Shown here piece by piece: positions 24,680 to 33,048 of a stretch of DNA of 42,397 bases. This stretch comes from CAYJPK01 sp964372035. Lineage in GTDB: Bacteria > Desulfobacterota > Desulfovibrionia > Desulfovibrionales > Desulfovibrionaceae. The notes beneath the pieces were generated by a model that ran no database searches, was not told where the DNA came from, and saw only the letters and a list, made by a program, of their open reading frames with translations. Positions within the stretch are counted from its first letter, which is position 1, and each line of letters opens with the position of its first letter. Location of the stretch: positions 1 through 42,397 of the forward strand of contig CAYJPK010000010.1 of the NCBI GenBank assembly GCA_964372035.1, read 5' to 3'. The position numbers were made by a program, and so were the translations under genes.

Positions 24680-24973
24680 ATGAGAAAAGATAGCAAAAAA
24701 GAGTATGAAGATGAAGATTTATATGTCAGTCGTTCGCAAAAAAAACGTGATAGCACCCATTTGCAAAAACTTGGTGAACAATTAGCTAAACTATCAAAAG
24801 CTAAAATCCAAAAGATGAACTTAAGTGAAGATTTACAACATGCTCTCTTTGAATATAATAACTTAAAGAAATTTGAAGCAAAACGCCGTCATTTGCAATA
24901 TGTTGGTAAATTAATGCGATCTGAAGATAATATTGAAGAAATTGAAGAAATCTTAAATGAGCTTAATAAATAA
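24680..24973 (+). CDS. short DarP/YjgA (DUF615) family protein
   Basis: The sequence matches the N-terminal part of DarP, a factor bound to late 50S ribosome assembly intermediates. SRSQKKRDSTHLQKLGEQLAKL (read in two parts), LSEDLQHALFEYNNLK and KRRHLQYVGKLMRSED are all family-like. E. coli DarP has about 180 residues; this protein stops at 97, after an acidic EEIEEILNELNK end. It lacks the second helical hairpin. AAAGGATT lies before the ATG. Either this is a natural short form in the lineage or a truncation. It is followed by a strong terminator. Confidence 0.8.
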   Translation: MRKDSKKEYEDEDLYVSRSQKKRDSTHLQKLGEQLAKLSKAKIQKMNLSEDLQHALFEYNNLKKFEAKRRHLQYVGKLMRSEDNIEEIEEILNELNK

Positions 24974-24986
24974 GCTGGTTTAAAAC

Positions 24987-25036
24987 AAAAAAGTAGCCAA
25001 AAATATCGAAACTTGAAATTTTTTGGCTACTTTTTT
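24987..25036. terminator. bidirectional terminator between the DarP-like gene and the epimerase
   Basis: AAAAAGTAGCCAAAAA pairs with its complement around a 15-base loop and has T-runs on both strands, fitting the convergent genes on either side. Confidence 0.88.
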
Positions 25037-25052
25037 ATGAGAGTGTTAATGT

Positions 25053-26057
25053 CTAGACCTTATAATAATCTTTATACCACTCAACAAATTTTTTAATGCC
25101 ATCTTTTAAATCGGTCTGTGGTTTAAATCCTGTTAGGCTTACTAAATCATCAACATCTGCCCAGGTACGCTCAACATCACCATCTTGCATCGGCAATTCA
25201 TTTCTTATCGCTTTTTTACCTGTAGCCTCCTCAATTGAGGAAATAAAATAATCAAGTTCAACAGGATTGTCATTGCCTATATTATAAACTCTATATGGGG
25301 CAGAGCTTGTAGCTGGATTAGGATTTACTTTATCAAAGCTAGTATCAGAACAAGGACTAAGTGGTAGCAACCTTGCTATGCTTTCAACAATATCATCAAT
25401 ATAAGTAAAATCTCGTTGCATCTTGCCTTTATTAAAAACTTTAATTGGCTCATCATTTAAAATCGCATTTGTGAATAAAAATGGAGCCATATCAGGACGA
25501 CCATATGGACCGTACACAGTAAAAAAGCGAAGACCAGTGCATGGAATTTTATATAAATGGCTGTAGCTATGTGCTAAGAGCTCATTGCTTTTTTTAGTAG
25601 CGGCATAAAGGCTAACAGGGTGGTCTACATTGTCACTTGTTGAAAATGGAGTTTTTGCATTTAAACCATATACAGAACTTGAAGAAGCATAAACTAAGTG
25701 CTCAATTTTTTTGTGACGGCAACATTCCAAAATATTGGCAAAGCCAACAAGGTTTGATTGAATATAAGCTGAAGGATTTTCTATGCTATAGCGAACTCCT
25801 GCTTGAGCTGCCAAATTAACAACTATTGAAAAGTCCTTTTCAAATACCATATCCAAAAATTCTTTATCCGCTAAATCGCCAAAGGACATCTTAAATTTGT
25901 GGTCTTGCCCTAAGATCTCAAGCCTAGCTTTTTTTAGGTTTACGTCATAATAATCATTCATGTTATCAAGACCATAAACGGTATGTCCTTTTTCAAGTAA
26001 ATACTTACTCAAGCTAAAACCAATAAAGCCAGCAGCTCCTGTTACAAGTATATTCAC
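25053..26057 (-). CDS. NAD-dependent UDP-sugar epimerase (UDP-glucuronate 4-epimerase type)
   Basis: Extended short-chain dehydrogenase that supplies a sugar nucleotide for surface polysaccharide, most likely UDP-galacturonate. The Rossmann motif GAAGFIG is at residues 7-13. The catalytic SSSS of ASSSSVYG is near 125-128, and Tyr151-xxx-Lys155 is in YAATKK. The stretches DNMNDYYDVNLK and GLRFFTVYGPYGRPDMA are typical of the LpsL/CapI group rather than GalE. The start is GTG at 26057, with GAGG before it, ten bases after murJ, so the two genes share a transcript. Substrate choice cannot be fixed from sequence alone. Confidence 0.88.
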   Translation of the reverse strand: MNILVTGAAGFIGFSLSKYLLEKGHTVYGLDNMNDYYDVNLKKARLEILGQDHKFKMSFGDLADKEFLDMVFEKDFSIVVNLAAQAGVRYSIENPSAYIQSNLVGFANILECCRHKKIEHLVYASSSSVYGLNAKTPFSTSDNVDHPVSLYAATKKSNELLAHSYSHLYKIPCTGLRFFTVYGPYGRPDMAPFLFTNAILNDEPIKVFNKGKMQRDFTYIDDIVESIARLLPLSPCSDTSFDKVNPNPATSSAPYRVYNIGNDNPVELDYFISSIEEATGKKAIRNELPMQDGDVERTWADVDDLVSLTGFKPQTDLKDGIKKFVEWYKDYYKV

Positions 26058-26067
26058 ATTTACCTCA

Positions 26068-27546
26068 TTATTTTAAAATTTTTCGCACCCCAAAAAGAGA
26101 GGCAAAAAGAAAATAAATCATTGCACCTAAAAGTATAGATGCAAATAGTGCAACAAATTCATTGCTAAAAAAGCTGTATATTGAATCTAGAAAAAGATAC
26201 ATAAGCAATGAACTTACAATAAGCTTAGCTAAAAAAATTAAAACTGTAAATTTAAAAATTTTGAACTTTAAATATTTGCTTGAATAAAGCCATAAGCTTA
26301 TTGTATACGCCCAAATTCCTAAACCTGCGGACAAAGGAGCTGCCAAAAAATCAAATACTTGCATTAAAGCAAAAGCACTAAGAACACAGGTGAAAAAACC
26401 TATTAAAGTACTAATCCATAATATATTTCGATACTTAAAGTTATATACTACACTTAAAAGTAAGCGGGATAAAGCGTATGCTGGTAAGGCAATAGAATAA
26501 GCCTTTAGAGCAAGGCTAGTCAGTTCAATTGAATGGGAAGAAAAATTTCCATATCCAAATAATACTGAACAAATTTGCTTTGAAAGTGCAAATAATCCAA
26601 ATGCCGCTGGAATATTAATCGCTAAGCAAAGTAAAAATATTTTTTTGGATTCTTTTGCAAGTTCATAACGCTTTGTTAAGCTAGATAGCTTATTTGCACC
26701 TGCAACCGCTAAACTTGCACCTAGCAAGCCTAAAGGAAATTCAATTAACCTTTCAGCGTAGAAAAGACTTGATATATGACCTACTCCATAAAAAGAGGCT
26801 ATAAAGCTTGCTACAAAAAAACTTAATTGTGGAAATCCTGCTGCTAGCGTATCGAGCGGTAGGGTGCTTGCCATTTGCTTTGAAATTCTTTTTATTGTTT
26901 TTTTTTGCAATTCTTCATTCTTTTTAGGATTTTTAGTCGCAGCCCTTAACATTAAAAGCTTTGCAAAGCCTGCAAGGCTAACTCCAAGACTAATTAAAAT
27001 TGCTTTTTCATGTAGTTCTAATTCTAAACACATTGAGCATAAGGAAAAGAAAATTATTATTAGATTAAAAACAGATGAGCTAAAACCAGCAACAAAAAAT
27101 TTATTTTCACTGTAGCTAAGTGCCATATAGTTTGCGGCTAATATTGCAAAAAAAACATAAAAAATAGAATACTGAACATAAAGGCTTGCCATATTTAAAC
27201 TTTCTTGCATACTAGCTAGTCCTGGTGCGAGCAATAGCACTAGCTCCTTTGCCAAAAAAAATGTCAATAATATGCAGGGAATAAGATATATGCTCAATAT
27301 TTTAGTAAGCTCAACGCTTAAAGCATATTTGTAATTATGATAAAGAGAGTATTTGACACTTAAGCTTAAGGATAAAGATCCCTCGCCATACAAGCGACGA
27401 ATAAAATATGGTATACGTAAGGCAATGGCAAGTGCGTCTGCAACAGCACTTGAACCAAAAATAATGGCTATACAAAAATCACGAAAAAAACCTAACAAGC
27501 GTGATAAAATTGTAGCAAAAACTAGCACAAAATAATTTTTCTGCAT
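26068..27546 (-). CDS. murJ: lipid II flippase MurJ
   Basis: Moves lipid-linked peptidoglycan precursor across the inner membrane. A MATE/MOP-type protein with about 14 helices; LSRLLGFFRDFCIAIIFG at the start and the following ADALAIALRIPYFIRRLYGEGSL carry the essential arginines. Length 492 is normal. The start at 27546 is odd: there is no ribosome binding site, and a hairpin with a T-run ends at the start codon itself. A terminator hairpin of the upstream small gene therefore overlaps the initiation region. It is followed by the epimerase gene. Confidence 0.93.
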   Translation of the reverse strand: MQKNYFVLVFATILSRLLGFFRDFCIAIIFGSSAVADALAIALRIPYFIRRLYGEGSLSLSLSVKYSLYHNYKYALSVELTKILSIYLIPCILLTFFLAKELVLLLAPGLASMQESLNMASLYVQYSIFYVFFAILAANYMALSYSENKFFVAGFSSSVFNLIIIFFSLCSMCLELELHEKAILISLGVSLAGFAKLLMLRAATKNPKKNEELQKKTIKRISKQMASTLPLDTLAAGFPQLSFFVASFIASFYGVGHISSLFYAERLIEFPLGLLGASLAVAGANKLSSLTKRYELAKESKKIFLLCLAINIPAAFGLFALSKQICSVLFGYGNFSSHSIELTSLALKAYSIALPAYALSRLLLSVVYNFKYRNILWISTLIGFFTCVLSAFALMQVFDFLAAPLSAGLGIWAYTISLWLYSSKYLKFKIFKFTVLIFLAKLIVSSLLMYLFLDSIYSFFSNEFVALFASILLGAMIYFLFASLFGVRKILK

Positions 27547-27584
27547 AAAAAAAATAAGTTGACTTTATTTACAAAAGCCAACTT
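27547..27584 (-). terminator. hairpin between the small motility-type gene and murJ
   Basis: On the minus strand AAGTTGGCTTT pairs with AAAGTCAACTT (one mismatch), followed by eight T just before the murJ ATG. It can end the small upstream transcript and may also limit murJ expression. Confidence 0.7.
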
Positions 27585-27604
27585 TAATTTTTGAAATTTA
27601 CTAA

Positions 27605-27796
27605 TTAAGCTATAGTATTAATTCTTTGTCCAACGCCACGTTCATTCATAGCATCTGTTCTTAGCTGAGAGCCAGAACCATCAGAATTATTAGCTACTTG
27701 AGCACCACTATTTATTAATTTCATAATTGAACTTTCTTGAATATCTGTAGCGCTCATAAGCATATTTGCACTACTTGTAACAGTCATTTCACTCAT
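27605..27796 (-). CDS. small YjfB-like putative motility protein
   Basis: A 63-residue protein rich in Ser, Met, Asn and Ala, with no membrane helix. Its layout, a short N-terminal helix (MLMSATDIQESSIMKLINSG) and an ending GVGQRINTIA, resembles the YjfB family of putative motility proteins, which typically end LGQxIDxxA. AAGGA lies eight bases before the ATG at 27796. The upstream sigma-28 promoter independently supports a flagellar or chemotaxis role. No other flagellar gene is in the window, so it is an isolated member of that regulon. The family assignment is moderate. Confidence 0.72.
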   Translation of the reverse strand: MSEMTVTSSANMLMSATDIQESSIMKLINSGAQVANNSDGSGSQLRTDAMNERGVGQRINTIA

Positions 27797-27838
27797 AAAA
27801 ATATCCTTTGTTAAAGAATTTTATACTCTAATTCTTTC

Positions 27839-27866
27839 TTATCGGCAATGTTTTATTTTAACTTTA
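27839..27866 (-). promoter_or_regulatory. sigma-28 (FliA) type promoter
   Basis: On the minus strand TAAAGTT (27860-27866) is followed by a perfect GCCGATAA (27839-27846). The spacing is one base longer than the usual TAAA-N15-GCCGATAA. The start codon lies about 43 bases downstream with a good ribosome binding site. The remaining gap up to 28078 is AT-rich with several loose inverted repeats and no recognisable gene. Confidence 0.75.
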
Positions 27867-28078
27867 GGGTAAAAAATTATAAAACAGCATTGCCCAATAA
27901 TACATATTTTCATTTTAAGTGCAAATTCTCTTGATTTAAAGCGCAAAGACTTGCAATTTTATCTTTTTACTGCTTTAATTATTTAAGTGCCACGCACATT
28001 ACCTTTGCGATAAATGTCGTTTTTAATGACAAGTTCTTAAAAAGTGCCCTAAAACAACATATAGTTCAAAAAAATATT

Positions 28079-30070
28079 ATGATACAAAATTTATACGATT
28101 ATTTTCCGTTTCTATTAAAAACTCAAGAAAGCAATAAATCTTTTTCAATATCTAAGCTCAACTGCCAAAGCCTTAGTTTTGGATTTGTTTTTACTCTTGG
28201 GCTAGCCATGATTTTGTCAGCGGTAATTTTCTTTTTTGCGTTTAACTGGCAAGCTATGCCAGACTTTTTTAAATTTGCTATTCTCCAAGCCTTAATTTGC
28301 ATAAGTACTTTTTGTGCATATAAATTCAGCTTAGATACGATACTTGGAAAACTTTTTCTAACGCTAAGCTCTGTTTTAGTTGGTGTTTTTATGGCTGTTT
28401 TTGGGCAAGTATACCAAACAGGCGCTGATAGTTATCTTTTATTTTTAGTATGGGCGGTTGCAATACTGCCATTTACGTTAATCTCAAAATTTTCTATTTT
28501 ATGGACTATATGGATTCTATTGATAAATTTAACGATAATATTAGCATGGGGTGAGCAGTTTAGACGGTTTTATGATGATGAACATCTTTTGCATACAAGC
28601 TTATTGCTTTTCAATGCATTTGTTCTTTTTGCAAGAGAAATTTTAGTCAATAAATTTTTATGGTTAAACTCTTATCTGTCTAGGCTACTACCATTTTTAC
28701 TTGTGCAGATTTTTCTAGCTCGTGAAATTATAATAAGTATTTTAGATAATAGTTCTATACTACATACTGGTTTTGCTCTTTTATTGTCATTTTTTATATT
28801 TTTCGTGTATCGCTTTAAATTAAAAGATATTACGCTTGTTTCTTTAAATTTAATTACTAATTGCTGTTTGCTTGTGATTTTTATTGCATCACAAATAAAA
28901 TTTGAACTTAGCTCATATATTATTCTTTCTGTATTCGTTATTTTTGTTTTGGCTATGCTAGGTAAATACATAGAATTACTGTATAGAAAGTTTAATGTAG
29001 AAAAAATAACTAACGGCAAAAGTATAGAACAAGAATTAATTGAAAAATCAACAAAAGTTGGAGTTGAAGACAAGCAAACAAGTGCAAAAGACTCTAGATT
29101 TTCTTATATCAGAGCTGGCTTATGCTTTGTATCTGCCTGTGTGACAGTAGTTGTTGTAATGTCGGTGTTTTTTTTGCTTTACTCAGAAAACTTTGAGGGC
29201 AGTGATTTTTTCCTTATTGCAGGTGTTATCTTTGTTTTTTGCTCTCTTTGGATTTACAAATTACAAAGAGAAGAGCTTAACAGTGGTAAAAATTCATATA
29301 TCCTATTTTATCTTGGTCTAAGTACAGTCATGCAGGCGTATGCTTTAATTTGCTCATATCTAGTTTTTGAGCAAGATTTTAGCTCTATGGTAATAGCCTT
29401 AATTTTTACAGGGCTAAGTATTGCTATTTATCCTTTTATTTCTAGCAATTTAGAAAAATTTATTATTGCCTTGCTATCAATGCTTCTTTTATATCGTGGT
29501 TTTATAGATTTTTATTTTTATGTGTTGGGTTTAGACATTATTTTACTTTGCACTATGAGTTTTGGCTATAAATTTGCAAATAAATATCAAGGTTTAAAGG
29601 TTCTTGCCTACGCAAGTTTTATCGCCTTGATACTTAAAGTTGTTTTCATGCTTTCTGATAATTATTTCTTTATATTTCCTATTTTATACAGTTATTCTTT
29701 TGGAATTTTACTGGCTTTGTGGATATGTATTCTTTATTGCTTATATTCGATGAAACTTGAAAAAGCTAGAAGAAGGCTTTCAATAACGTCCGTTTTTGCT
29801 CATATTTTTGCTTTTGCTTGCCTGGGCTTCTTAGTGTATTTTTATGCTTATGCACTACTACTTATTACTGGAGTAATGTTGCTAGCAATTTACTTTGAGA
29901 AAATTTTGCTTTTGCGAGCAATGATATGTTTTTCTATTCCAATTATTTTCTATTACTATTATAATTTAGATATAAATCTTTTGCATAAGTCATACTTGCT
30001 ATTTGCAAACGGTAGCATTTTACTTGTTTTTTGTGCTTATAAGAGAGAGGGTTTAAAAGATGCGAAATAA
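28079..30070 (+). CDS. DUF2157/DUF4401-type multi-pass membrane protein
   Basis: A 663-residue protein with about 18 hydrophobic helices. The N-terminal part (FGFVFTLGLAMILSAVIFFFAFNW and the AVFGQVYQTGADSY segment) is characteristic of DUF2157. The C-terminal half resembles DUF4401, which is often a separate gene, so the two are fused or continuous here. A charged cytoplasmic loop lies around residues 305-345. Function is not known; such proteins occur with GDYXXLXY proteins, as here. No clear ribosome binding site precedes the ATG, so the start is uncertain. The following gene overlaps its end by 11 bases. Confidence 0.8.
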   Translation: MIQNLYDYFPFLLKTQESNKSFSISKLNCQSLSFGFVFTLGLAMILSAVIFFFAFNWQAMPDFFKFAILQALICISTFCAYKFSLDTILGKLFLTLSSVLVGVFMAVFGQVYQTGADSYLLFLVWAVAILPFTLISKFSILWTIWILLINLTIILAWGEQFRRFYDDEHLLHTSLLLFNAFVLFAREILVNKFLWLNSYLSRLLPFLLVQIFLAREIIISILDNSSILHTGFALLLSFFIFFVYRFKLKDITLVSLNLITNCCLLVIFIASQIKFELSSYIILSVFVIFVLAMLGKYIELLYRKFNVEKITNGKSIEQELIEKSTKVGVEDKQTSAKDSRFSYIRAGLCFVSACVTVVVVMSVFFLLYSENFEGSDFFLIAGVIFVFCSLWIYKLQREELNSGKNSYILFYLGLSTVMQAYALICSYLVFEQDFSSMVIALIFTGLSIAIYPFISSNLEKFIIALLSMLLLYRGFIDFYFYVLGLDIILLCTMSFGYKFANKYQGLKVLAYASFIALILKVVFMLSDNYFFIFPILYSYSFGILLALWICILYCLYSMKLEKARRRLSITSVFAHIFAFACLGFLVYFYAYALLLITGVMLLAIYFEKILLLRAMICFSIPIIFYYYYNLDINLLHKSYLLFANGSILLVFCAYKREGLKDAK

Positions 30071-30566
30071 AATATTGTTTGCTAGTCTAATAATTATACT
30101 AGCCTTTTTTAACTATTCAATCTTTAAACAAGAAAATCATATTAATAAGGGTGCGACGATATATTTTGAACTAGCTCCAGTTGATCCACGCTCATTGATG
30201 CAAGGCGACTACATGGCTTTGCGCTATCAAGTAGCTGATGATATAGCTAAAGCATATGAATATGAAAAAGCTGATGTGCTAGAACTGCCTAATAATAAAG
30301 CCATAATTGAGCTTGATGAGAGCAAGAGGGCTAAATTTATTTCATTATATAACAAAAATGATGAGCTTAGAGAAAATCAATTTTTACTTGATTTTATACC
30401 TAATCGCCATCAATTCAAGACAGCGCTTGCAAGTAGCTATTTTTTTGAAGAAGGGCAAGCCAAAAATTTTGAAATTGCAAAATATGGTGTATTTAAGCAC
30501 ATGAATGATAGATTTGTGCTAGTTGCCTTGGCAGATAAGGACTTGAAAATAATTGAAGCAAAATAG
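30060..30566 (+). CDS. GDYXXLXY domain protein
   Basis: A 168-residue protein with one N-terminal membrane helix (ILFASLIIILAFFNYSIF) and a periplasmic domain carrying the name-giving motif GDYMALRY (near residue 47). This domain is regularly encoded beside DUF2157/DUF4401 membrane proteins, and the 11-base overlap with that gene supports a shared complex at the inner membrane. Function is unknown. The ATG at 30060 has a purine-rich AGAGAGGG upstream inside the preceding gene. Confidence 0.88.
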   Translation: MRNKILFASLIIILAFFNYSIFKQENHINKGATIYFELAPVDPRSLMQGDYMALRYQVADDIAKAYEYEKADVLELPNNKAIIELDESKRAKFISLYNKNDELRENQFLLDFIPNRHQFKTALASSYFFEEGQAKNFEIAKYGVFKHMNDRFVLVALADKDLKIIEAK

Positions 30567-30592
30567 GCAGTAAAGAGCAATAGGAGAGCCAC

Positions 30593-31666
30593 ATGCAAGA
30601 AATTTTATACTCACATAATCACCAAGATTTAACATACCTAGGTCGATTTTTAAGATTGCAAGACAGTACTACTTGTAATTATAGTGCAAGCGGTGTTCAA
30701 TTTTCATGCACTGCAAAAAGAGTTGAGATTGAAATGACGACTAAAGGTGAACTTTGGTATAATATGCCTTTAACAGCGTGGTTTCATGTTTCCATAAGTG
30801 GTGAGGTGACAAAGGAATTTTACCTTGAACTTAAAAATGGCACTGCTTGGTATACGTTATTTGATAGCCTTGAGGAAAAGAAAATTAATGTGGTCATCAG
30901 AAAATGTACAGAGGCAAAATATGCTAATTCTGCTGTTTCAAAGCTCAAAATAAATGGCTCAAGCTTAACAAAATTGCCACTCAATAAAAAACATAAATTC
31001 AGTTTTTTTGGCGATTCACTAACTTGTGGCTATGGGATTTTAGGCATGGTCGGTGGTCAAATTGCTAACCCTACTCAAGAAAATGCTTTGGACGCATATT
31101 CTGCTAAATTATCTGAAATATTTGATGCTGATATGGAGACTGTTTGCGTGTCAGGTATTGGAGTTTACTCTAATGCGACCTTTGTTGATATGATTGATGA
31201 TGAAAGATTAATGAAGCATATTTTTCCATACTCTGATTATTTTAGCGAGCTATCACTATATGGACACGCACGGACTAAATGGGATTTTAGTTTTGAGTCA
31301 GATTTAGTTATAATATTTTTAGGTGCTAATGATTCTAGCTATTTATACTTTGAAAATGAGGCAAAAAATAGGGCGTTCATAGAGGCATATATTGAGTTTA
31401 TCAAGCAAGTCAGAGTGCATTATAATGCGCCAATTTTATGTGCTATTTGCGAAAATTATGGCAAGGTTCCAAGCTTAATTGACAATGCCATAATGGCTTA
31501 TAAACATGACAGTCGTGATGAGCAAATTAGACTTGTAACAGTATCAAAGCCACGCCCAGAAGATGGCATGGGTCCGCTAGAGCACCCTCTTGCCGTGACT
31601 CACGCAAGGTGGGCAAATGAAATTGCTGCGGAACTTGAAAAATGGCTTGGCTTTGAAAAACAATAA
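30593..31666 (+). CDS. SGNH-fold carbohydrate esterase, CE2-like
   Basis: Probable deacetylase of a glycan or other ester. Residues 1-130 form a beta-rich jelly-roll-like domain, as in CE2 esterases. The catalytic domain starts at FFGDSLTCGYG with the nucleophile Ser near 141. Block III reads FLGANDSSY. The catalytic His is in EHPLAVTH near the C-terminus. The usual Asp two before the His is Glu or absent, which CE2 enzymes tolerate by using a Ser-His dyad. No signal peptide is present, so it is probably cytoplasmic, unlike secreted xylan esterases. GGAGA lies before the ATG, 27 bases after the GDYXXLXY gene. Confidence 0.85.
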   Translation: MQEILYSHNHQDLTYLGRFLRLQDSTTCNYSASGVQFSCTAKRVEIEMTTKGELWYNMPLTAWFHVSISGEVTKEFYLELKNGTAWYTLFDSLEEKKINVVIRKCTEAKYANSAVSKLKINGSSLTKLPLNKKHKFSFFGDSLTCGYGILGMVGGQIANPTQENALDAYSAKLSEIFDADMETVCVSGIGVYSNATFVDMIDDERLMKHIFPYSDYFSELSLYGHARTKWDFSFESDLVIIFLGANDSSYLYFENEAKNRAFIEAYIEFIKQVRVHYNAPILCAICENYGKVPSLIDNAIMAYKHDSRDEQIRLVTVSKPRPEDGMGPLEHPLAVTHARWANEIAAELEKWLGFEKQ

Positions 31667-31694
31667 AAACGAGATGCTTTATGCTTAAAATTAA

Positions 31695-31722
31695 TTGACA
31701 GCGATAGACATAATCGTTAACA
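31695..31722 (+). promoter_or_regulatory. possible promoter of the MFS gene
   Basis: Perfect TTGACA (31695-31700) with a weak TTAACA 16 bases further on. Confidence 0.35.
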
Positions 31723-31767
31723 CTCTTTGCAGCTACAAAACAAGTGCAAACAATTTAAAAATAGAAA

Positions 31768-32970
31768 ATGAAAATGACAATTAAAGAAAATCTTGCGGCT
31801 TATGTAAAACCAACTGAAATTAAAACAAATTTAGAACAAAAAACATTCTTTTTCTTGTTTATACTAACCTTTACACAAATTGTGGGCTACCAAACTTGGC
31901 AAACTCTTTATACAAACTTTATTGTTGAAGTTGTTGATTTAAATGCTCAACAAAACGGAATTGTGCAATCAATTAGGGAGTTTCCTGGCTTATTAGCGAT
32001 TACTGTTCTTTTCTTTTTACGCTTTATGAAAGAAGAAAGTATGGCAATTGTATCTGTTTTTTTACTTGGAGTCGGTGTTGCGATTACTGGTTTTTTACCT
32101 AGTTTTTCTGGTATGTTGTTTTCAACTCTTTGCATGTCTATTGGGTTTCATTACTATGAAACTGTTAATCAATCCATATCCTTACAGGCATTTAATACGA
32201 AATTATCGCCAATCGTTTTTGGTAGGTTAAGAAGTATTTCAGCTCTTGGAAATATTTTTGTAGCTGTTTTAATTTTATTGTTTGCAAGCTTTTTTACTTA
32301 TAAGCAAATGTACTTGGCGACAGGTCTTGTTGCCATGTTTGGAGCTTTTTGGGCAATTGGAAAACGTCCTGATTTAAGCTTATTGCCAGCTCAAAGAAAA
32401 GGACTTGTTTTTAGGAAAAAATACTGGCTATTTTATGCCCTAACTCTCCTTTCAGGCGGGCGTAGGCAGATTTTTACAATTTTTTCCTTGTTTTTGCTTG
32501 TTGAAAAATTTGAATATTCTGTGACCATGGTTACAAGCCTTTTTCTTATAAATAATACAGTTAATTGGCTATTAAATCCACTTATCGGCAAATTAATCAA
32601 TGCACATGGTGAACAAAAACTTCTAACTTTCCAATTTTTACCGGCAATAGGAATTTTCTTGGGATATGCTTATATTGATAATGGTCTAATTGTTGCTGCG
32701 CTATATATTTTAGATCAGTTTACCTTTAATTTTAATATTGCAGAAAAAACATTTTTCCAAAAAATGGCTGACAAGGCGGATATTGCTCCAAGCATGGCAA
32801 TGTCATTTACTATCAATCATATAGCTGCTGTTGTTGTGCCGGTTGTTGGAGGAACTTTGTGGTTAATTGATTATAAGTTACCATTTATTTTAGGTGCAAT
32901 TTTAGCTGTTATGTCACTTGTTTTGGTTCAGTTCATTAATGGTGAAATAAGAAAAAATAAGATACAATAA
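31768..32970 (+). CDS. major facilitator superfamily transporter
   Basis: A 400-residue protein with about eleven to twelve hydrophobic helices in two halves, separated by the charged loop PAQRKGLVFRKKYW near residue 215. FGRLRSISALGN after helix 4 or 5 and NPLIGKLINAHGEQK between helices 8 and 9 are MFS-type loop motifs. The substrate cannot be inferred. The N-terminal 25 residues are hydrophilic. Two in-frame ATGs (31768 and 31774) have no clear ribosome binding site. It may belong to the preceding esterase unit, but a separate promoter is possible. Confidence 0.85.
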   Translation: MKMTIKENLAAYVKPTEIKTNLEQKTFFFLFILTFTQIVGYQTWQTLYTNFIVEVVDLNAQQNGIVQSIREFPGLLAITVLFFLRFMKEESMAIVSVFLLGVGVAITGFLPSFSGMLFSTLCMSIGFHYYETVNQSISLQAFNTKLSPIVFGRLRSISALGNIFVAVLILLFASFFTYKQMYLATGLVAMFGAFWAIGKRPDLSLLPAQRKGLVFRKKYWLFYALTLLSGGRRQIFTIFSLFLLVEKFEYSVTMVTSLFLINNTVNWLLNPLIGKLINAHGEQKLLTFQFLPAIGIFLGYAYIDNGLIVAALYILDQFTFNFNIAEKTFFQKMADKADIAPSMAMSFTINHIAAVVVPVVGGTLWLIDYKLPFILGAILAVMSLVLVQFINGEIRKNKIQ

Positions 32971-32984
32971 GTAATTTTGAAAGT

Positions 32985-33029
32985 AAAAAAAGCCCATGGA
33001 AATAAAGTGATTTTTTCATGGGCTTTTTC
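32985..33029. terminator. bidirectional terminator between the MFS gene and pdxT
   Basis: AAAAAGCCCATG pairs with CATGGGCTTTTT around an 18-base loop, with T-runs on both strands, between convergent genes. Confidence 0.88.
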
Positions 33030-33048
33030 TCGTTTTTTTCATTACCGA

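Noticed and set aside
27844..27894. Long imperfect hairpin (GGCAATG with CATTGCC) as a structured RNA or terminator
   Set aside because: It has no T-run on either strand and overlaps the sigma-28 promoter, so part of it is unlikely to be transcribed; I treat it as promoter DNA.
28672..29073. 133-residue minus-strand frame inside the DUF2157 gene
   Set aside because: It is antisense to a well-supported membrane protein with no independent start signals.
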